In this document: in pieces, positions 6,648 to 10,436 of the stretch
Position numbering within the stretch: the first letter of the stretch is position 1
Layout of the letters: every line of letters starts with the position of its first letter
Source of the DNA: Anaerolineales bacterium
Lineage (GTDB): Bacteria > Chloroflexota > Anaerolineae > 4572-78 > J111
Direction of reading: 5' to 3'
Assembly (NCBI GenBank): GCA_012032575.1
Contig: JAAUSP010000240.1
Coordinates: 1 to 10,436 of the forward strand
DNA: 10,436 bases
The notes under the pieces: generated by a model
What the model saw: only the letters and a program-made list of their open reading frames with translations
Databases searched by the model: none
Told to the model about the DNA's origin: nothing
Translations under genes and position numbers: made by a program

Positions 6648-8060
6648 TTACTTCATATTCGCTTCAATTTGGGCCTGGGCCTGATCCAGTGCTTCCTGGG
6701 CCGACATCTCGCCGACAAGATAGCCGTTGACTGCGGTACCAAGCGCATCCTGAATGATGCTGTACTGAGGAATGCGCGGGCGATAGTCGCCGTCGCCTTT
6801 TTCAAACGATTCCAGCAGGATGGGGAACCACGGATATTCCTTATTCAGTTCGGGGTCTTCCAGGGTGCTGCGGCGGATGGGTGCGCCGTCGTTGCGGATC
6901 CATTCCTTCTGAATTTCAGGGCTGCTCAGCCACTTAATGAATTCCCAGGCAGCTTCCTGTTCCTGCGGGGTCGAGTCGGCGTTGATGCCGATGCCCCAGC
7001 CGCCAAAGCCGTACTTGGGTTCGACGCCTTCGCCCACCGGGGCCAGGGTAATATCTATCTTGCCGACAACGGATGAAATTTCGGGATTTTCGTAGCCGGC
7101 ACGGGCGATGCTCCAGCCTTCCATCAAGGCTACTTTGCCGCTGCGGAAAGCGGTTTCACGTTGATCCCACCAATAATCAGTCGAGCCGGGCGGTCCAAAT
7201 TCAAACAGTGCTCCGAAATGTTCCAAAACTTTGACGTGTTCGGGCGTATTGACTTTGGGGTTGCCGTCGGCATCGAGGATAGAGCCGCCAAATTGCTGCA
7301 CCCAGGCCATATAATCCTGGGCCACTGCCGGGCCTTTAGCGCCCAGCAAAGCAGCCCCGTAAAATTCCTTATCAGGCTGGTTTAGCTTTTCTGCCACAAG
7401 GAGCAGTTCTTCCTGGGTTTTGGGCGGTTCGACGCCGGCTTCTTCCAGCACATCTTTGCGATAGTTGAGCACGTTAGCATATCCGGCCAGAGGATAGGCC
7501 CACTGTTTGCCTTCCCACTCGCCCAGAGTCCAGGCGACCGGCATAATGTCGTCCAGTTGAAGCTCGGCTTTATCCCGTTCCATAAAATCGTTCAGAGGCA
7601 GGGTGTAGCCGTTGGCGGCATATTCACCGCTCCAGACAATGTCAACCGTCATCAAGTCGTAGTTGGCCGTCTTGCCGACAAAATCGGCGGTCAATTTTTG
7701 ATACAGATCAACATAGCCCAGTTCATCCATGGTGATTTTAATGCCGGTTTCTTCTTCAAATTTGGGGATGAGGGCGCGGAATGCGGCGATATATTGGTCG
7801 GTCTGCGAGGCCAGCACCAACTGGGTTCCGGCAAAGGGCTTGTCGCCGGCAGGTTCTTCAGCCGCGACTTCTTCGGTAGCTGCCGGAGCTTCAGCGGCAG
7901 CTTCCTGGGTAGCAGCCGGGGCTTCGGCAGCAGGTTCTTCAGCCGCTTTTTCTTCGGTGGCGGCGGGGGGAGCAGCCGGCGCGCCGCCACATTGGACAAC
8001 CACCAGGGCTGCCAGAATCAATACTACGAGCAGAACAAAATTAAAGCGTTTAAGTTGCAT
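6648..8060 (-). CDS. Sugar ABC transporter substrate-binding lipoprotein (family 1)
   Basis: This 470-residue protein binds a sugar or polyol outside the membrane and hands it to the two permeases. Residues 1-24 form a lipoprotein signal: a basic start, a hydrophobic core and a lipobox ending VVQC with Cys24. Gln just before the Cys departs from the usual Ala/Gly/Ser. Residues 25 to about 72 are a low-complexity linker of repeated Ala, Glu, Pro and Thr (for example AEAPAAT), probably a flexible tether. The mature domain begins near LVLASQTDQY and has the family 1 pattern, including FEEETGIKITMDE, VALMEGWS and a C-terminal AWEFIKWLSSPEIQKEW segment. AGGAGG at 8068-8073, seven bases before ATG 8060, is the best ribosome binding site in the cluster, which fits high expression. 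The ligand cannot be named from sequence. Confidence 0.92.
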   Translation of the reverse strand: MQLKRFNFVLLVVLILAALVVVQCGGAPAAPPAATEEKAAEEPAAEAPAATQEAAAEAPAATEEVAAEEPAGDKPFAGTQLVLASQTDQYIAAFRALIPKFEEETGIKITMDELGYVDLYQKLTADFVGKTANYDLMTVDIVWSGEYAANGYTLPLNDFMERDKAELQLDDIMPVAWTLGEWEGKQWAYPLAGYANVLNYRKDVLEEAGVEPPKTQEELLLVAEKLNQPDKEFYGAALLGAKGPAVAQDYMAWVQQFGGSILDADGNPKVNTPEHVKVLEHFGALFEFGPPGSTDYWWDQRETAFRSGKVALMEGWSIARAGYENPEISSVVGKIDITLAPVGEGVEPKYGFGGWGIGINADSTPQEQEAAWEFIKWLSSPEIQKEWIRNDGAPIRRSTLEDPELNKEYPWFPILLESFEKGDGDYRPRIPQYSIIQDALGTAVNGYLVGEMSAQEALDQAQAQIEANMK

Positions 8061-8152
8061 GGTCTTTCCTCCTTGTTTGTAGGGAAATCATAAACCGATG
8101 AACATTGGATAAAACATGGTTTTTATAAAGTTTGTGCGTTAGAAAGCCTCCT

Positions 8153-8902
8153 TTAACGAGTCAATTGCACTGAATATTTATAACGATCACCCCGATTAAA
8201 GGTGCGGTGATACTCTACGGGTCGCCCCTGCTCGGTGTAAACAATGCCCTCGATCAACAACAGCGGTGTGCCGGTTTCGATTCCGAGCAGTTCGGCGTGC
8301 TTGTCACCGGCTAATACGGCTTGGATAGTTTCATCTGATTTGACCAGGGCCACCCCTTTTTTCTCCAAAATTGTCCACAGCGACCCCTCCTGTTCCAATT
8401 CAGCGGGGGTCAGATACAACTCCGACGACAGATTCAAATAAACTTCGGAAACACCCAGTGGCTCCTCATCCACCAGCCGTAGCCGTTCGACTACCCAAAT
8501 CCATTGCCCCCGTTCAATTTGCAGCGCCTGGGCCACTTCGCTTTCAGCTTTCTCGTGCCGCAGGGCCAGCAGGCGCGAACCGGGCCGGTGGCCTTCTTCG
8601 GTGGTGGCCGCCGAAAAGCTGTTCATCCGGGTCATAGTCCGCTCAATTTTGGCTTGAGCCACAAACGTGCCTTTGCCCCGCCGGGTAACCAGGTGGCCTT
8701 CCCGCACCAGTTCATCTATGGCCCGGCGCACCGTAATCCGGCTCACCCGGAAGCTTTGCCCCAATTCCTGCTCGGTTGGGATTGCGTCGCCTATTGCCAG
8801 CGCACGATTTTGAATCAAAGCCAACAATGCCTCTTTAAGCTTCGAATAAAGAGGAACGGGTAAAGTTCGGTCTATGGGAGCTGGCTGGGGTAGATGGGCC
8901 AT
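8153..8902 (-). CDS. GntR-family regulator with UTRA effector domain (HutC type)
   Basis: This 249-residue DNA-binding protein has an N-terminal winged helix-turn-helix at about residues 17-82, with IPTEQELGQSFRVSRITVRR matching the GntR recognition helix region and GHLVTRRGKGTFV the wing. A UTRA ligand-binding domain follows (about 95-245), with VSEVYLNLSSELY, LLLIEGIVYTEQGRPVEYHR and a short C-terminal strand, as in HutC/FarR regulators, which sense small metabolites, often sugar phosphates. As first gene of the leftward cluster it most likely represses its own promoter and the transport and catabolic genes. Paired palindromes just upstream are its probable binding sites. The ATG at 8902 has no strong ribosome binding site. 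The 92-base gap before the binding-protein gene shows no convincing separate promoter. Confidence 0.9.
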   Translation of the reverse strand: MAHLPQPAPIDRTLPVPLYSKLKEALLALIQNRALAIGDAIPTEQELGQSFRVSRITVRRAIDELVREGHLVTRRGKGTFVAQAKIERTMTRMNSFSAATTEEGHRPGSRLLALRHEKAESEVAQALQIERGQWIWVVERLRLVDEEPLGVSEVYLNLSSELYLTPAELEQEGSLWTILEKKGVALVKSDETIQAVLAGDKHAELLGIETGTPLLLIEGIVYTEQGRPVEYHRTFNRGDRYKYSVQLTR

Positions 8903-8923
8903 CGTCGTGGAGGGCTGTCAAGT

Positions 8924-8955
8924 TGTTATAACAATAAACAAAAAATGTTATTACA
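8924..8955. promoter_or_regulatory. Tandem 10-bp palindromes, probable GntR operator
   Basis: TGTTATAACA at 8924-8933 is the core of a perfect 12-bp palindrome (TTGTTATAACAA, 8923-8934). TGTTATTACA at 8946-8955 differs at one base. The two are 22 bp apart start to start, about two helical turns, so two dimers would sit on the same DNA face. Both lie between the predicted gntR transcription start (near 8959) and the gntR ATG, a position suited to repression. Spacing and placement support an autoregulatory operator; binding itself is inferred. Confidence 0.6.
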
Positions 8956-8965
8956 AGTTATCCAC

Positions 8966-8994
8966 ATATTAGCATGAAGCGATGGAGTTGTCAA
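8966..8994 (-). promoter_or_regulatory. Sigma-70-type promoter for the gntR-transporter cluster
   Basis: Read on the minus strand, a consensus TTGACA (8994-8989) is followed by exactly 17 bases and then TAATAT (8971-8966). TGC directly precedes the -10 hexamer, giving an extended -10. Transcription should start near 8959, leaving a leader of about 57 bases before the gntR ATG. This is the strongest promoter-like sequence in the window and probably drives the whole leftward cluster. Confidence 0.7.
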
Positions 8995-9006
8995 GAAACC
9001 CGGTTT

Positions 9007-9035
9007 TTGTTTCAGGCGGGGTTTCAGTGTAATAT
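9007..9035 (+). promoter_or_regulatory. Weak candidate promoter for the protein kinase gene
   Basis: TTGTTT at 9007-9012 and TAATAT at 9030-9035 are separated by 17 bases and point toward the kinase gene. The -35 box matches only its first three bases well. The leader would be about 140 bases long and would contain the two GC-rich hairpins that follow. Confidence 0.3.
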
Positions 9036-9096
9036 CGCCCCTGCAATTATCTTCTTTTTGCAGTAAGCAAAGTAACGATGAAACCCCTCTCCCCAA

Positions 9097-9150
9097 CCCT
9101 CCCCCGCTGCGGGGGAGGGGGTTAGTATGCTTCCCCCCGTTGCGGGGGGA
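9097..9150. repeat. Pair of G/C-run hairpins (REP-like intergenic repeat)
   Basis: Two stem-loops with five-base loops stand side by side. CCCTCCCCC (9097-9105) pairs with GGGGGAGGG (9111-9119) around GCTGC. TCCCCCC (9132-9138) pairs with GGGGGGA (9144-9150) around GTTGC. The similar loops and stems suggest duplicated units of one repeat family of the kind scattered between genes in many genomes. They sit in the kinase leader, ending 33 bases before its start codon. Confidence 0.7.
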
Positions 9151-9183
9151 TTGAGGGGGGTATTTTCAAAGGAGAGTAAAGCA

Positions 9184-10131
9184 ATGGCCGAAATCAACCC
9201 AACTATTTTTGCCCCCAAGTATGAGATCCTCAAAAAGTTAGGCCAGGGTGGTTTTGCCTCGGTTTATCTGGCCAGAGATACCACCTTGGGCCGCCCGGTT
9301 GCCATCAAGGTGTTGGATGCTCAACTGCCGGCCAATGACCCCACCTTTCTGAAACGGTTTGAACGAGAAGCTCAGACCGTAGCCCAATTGAACCATCCCC
9401 ATATCATTGGTGTTTACGAGTTCGGTCAGGCCGAGAACCATTATTTTATCGTCATGCCTTACCTGCCCGGCCCTGATCTGGCTCATTTGCTGCAACAGCA
9501 AGGCCCTTTGCCGGTAGAGCAGGCGCTCCGCATTACCGAGCAAGTGGGAGCGGCCCTGGATTATGCCCACCGTCAGGGCGTCGTTCACCGCGATGTCAAA
9601 CCGCCGAATGTCATTTTTAATGAGCAGGGCCAGGCGATTTTGACCGATTTTGGGATTGTCAAACTGGCTAACGAAACTACCACCTTGACCCAAACCGGAG
9701 GCGTGATTGGGACGCCATTCTATATGGCTCCGGAGCAGTGGGTTACGGGGCAAATGGAACCTCGCACCGATTTATATGCTTTGGGGGTGATGGTTTACCA
9801 GATGTTGACCGGGCAACTGCCTTTTCCGGGGCCAACGCCCCACCGGATTATGTACGCCCACCTGAACGAAACGCCGCCGCCGCTGCACGTCTTGAATCCG
9901 GCCCTGCCTCCGGCGGCGGAAAAGGTCTTGTCGAAGATATTGGCCAAATCTGCGGCCCAACGGCATCAATCCGCCGCGCAATTCTGCGCCGATTTACAGG
10001 CTGCTTTTAAGTGGGCGGAGTCAGGCCCAAAACGGGGGAGACAAAAAACCGGCCTCTATCTCCACAGCAGTCTGGGTGGGGGGAGCGGTTTTAGTGCTTG
10101 TCGTGATTGGGTTGGGCCTCTTCCTCTTTAG
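9184..10131 (+). CDS. Hanks-type serine/threonine protein kinase, catalytic part
   Basis: This is a eukaryotic-like protein kinase acting on the cytoplasmic side. From ATG 9184 the glycine loop GQGGFASV is at residues 20-27, and the ATP lysine is Lys42 (VAIK). The catalytic loop HRDVKPPN has Asp137 and Asn142, and the metal-binding DFG has Asp155. A Thr-rich activation segment (TTTLTQT) is followed by GTPFYMAPE ending at Glu184. All key residues are present, so the domain should be active. ATG 9184 has AAAGGAGA just upstream at 9168-9175. The in-frame ATG at 9127 lies within the hairpin repeats and is unlikely. After about residue 275 a linker follows, and the frame then runs into a stop at 10131 that appears to be caused by a one-base change between about 10030 and 10083. 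The true product continues in the next frame. Confidence 0.88.
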   Translation: MAEINPTIFAPKYEILKKLGQGGFASVYLARDTTLGRPVAIKVLDAQLPANDPTFLKRFEREAQTVAQLNHPHIIGVYEFGQAENHYFIVMPYLPGPDLAHLLQQQGPLPVEQALRITEQVGAALDYAHRQGVVHRDVKPPNVIFNEQGQAILTDFGIVKLANETTTLTQTGGVIGTPFYMAPEQWVTGQMEPRTDLYALGVMVYQMLTGQLPFPGPTPHRIMYAHLNETPPPLHVLNPALPPAAEKVLSKILAKSAAQRHQSAAQFCADLQAAFKWAESGPKRGRQKTGLYLHSSLGGGSGFSACRDWVGPLPL

Positions 10132-10436
10132 GCCGGGGGGCAGCGCCCCGGCTGCGCCGGTCATTGAGACGGTTCAAGTGGAGCTGGACGACCGGCCCAT
10201 CGAGGCTGATTTTCAAGAGGTGGCTTGCGGGGAATCCCATCGCCTGGAAATTAAGTTATTAGACGCCGGCCGCGCCCGAATTGAGCCGGGCAGCTTCGCT
10301 TACACCTGGCGCTTTGAGCCGGACGACTCCACCAATGAAGACAGCCTTCAATCGGGCAATTACGCCAAAATTTACCAGGTCCCGTGTGACTTGAATCATC
10401 AGACGGTCATCATGGAGGTGCTGCAAGCCGATAAAA
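10040..10436 (+). CDS. Transmembrane and extracytoplasmic part of the protein kinase, next frame, cut by window edge
   Basis: One frame over from the catalytic part, an uninterrupted reading runs to the window end. It begins GDKKPASISTA, then has a clear membrane helix (AVWVGGAVLVLVVIGLGLFL, about 10067-10126), then an outer domain of at least 100 residues. That domain begins with a short Pro/Ala stretch and looks beta-rich, with two cysteines (VACGESH and QVPCDLN) that could form a disulfide. This is the usual architecture of bacterial receptor kinases. The outer domain is not PASTA and I do not recognise it. The join requires removal of one base, probably in the G5 run at 10034-10038, the A6 run at 10043-10048 or the G6 run at 10078-10083. 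Confidence 0.7.

Noticed and set aside
7557..8093. Plus-strand open frame of 178 codons rich in Gly, Ser and Phe
   Set aside because: It is the antisense of the binding protein's signal peptide and Ala/Glu linker, whose repetitive codons leave reverse frames open.
8958..8966. Perfect TTATCCACA, a DnaA-box consensus
   Set aside because: It is a single copy overlapping the gntR promoter -10 region, with no cluster of boxes and no dnaA or dnaN nearby. A replication origin is not supported.
9127..9183. Upstream start of the protein kinase at ATG 9127
   Set aside because: That ATG sits between the two hairpins of a repeat and lacks a ribosome binding site. ATG 9184 has AAAGGAGA at proper spacing and gives the normal N-terminus.

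Overview
The window is a stretch of bacterial chromosome of moderately high GC, most likely from a Chloroflexota (Anaerolineae-like) genome or metagenome bin. This is an inference. It rests on a lipoprotein sugar-binding protein with a long Ala/Glu/Pro linker and a Val-Val-Gln-Cys lipobox, a membrane-anchored Hanks-type kinase, an MttB-superfamily gene without pyrrolysine, and many short low-complexity intergenic repeats. No 16S or ribosomal marker is present to confirm it.

Layout. Bases 1-411 hold no intact gene: they contain a possible minus-strand fragment with a C-x2-C-x3-C motif, then an extended -10 promoter and a ribosome binding site facing right. From 412 to 1881 on the plus strand lies a trimethylamine methyltransferase (MttB/COG5598) homologue, full length in content but broken by three separate one-base frame changes. 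Everything from 8902 down to 1884 reads leftward as one sugar- or polyol-use cluster: a GntR/HutC-type regulator, a sugar-binding lipoprotein, two ABC permeases (the second interrupted by one frame change at a T7 run), a zinc-dependent sorbitol/threonine-type dehydrogenase, an FGGY xylulokinase-like kinase, and the C-terminal remnant of a DeoC/LacD-type aldolase. The MttB gene and the aldolase remnant converge with only two bases between their stop codons. From 9184 rightward a serine/threonine protein kinase runs off the window; its frame breaks just before a transmembrane segment and an extracytoplasmic domain.

How it may work. The lipoprotein and permeases would import a sugar or polyol, using an ATPase encoded elsewhere. 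The dehydrogenase would oxidise the polyol to a ketose, and the kinase would phosphorylate it. The GntR/UTRA protein probably represses the cluster in response to a phosphorylated intermediate. Its promoter has a consensus -35 box, a 17-bp spacer and an extended -10 box. Two near-identical 10-bp palindromes, 22 bp apart, lie just downstream of the likely transcription start. A split version of the same half-sites lies downstream of the MttB promoter.

The most notable signal is the set of single-base frame disruptions: three in the MttB gene, one in a permease, one in the kinase. Most are next to short homopolymers. They mean either sequencing or assembly error, or genes caught early in decay; the U7 site in the permease also has the form of a -1 slippery sequence. 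Gaps in the cluster are filled with small hairpins and tandem repeats, and the aldolase 5' part appears to have been lost at one such repeat. I did not find a clearly new system.
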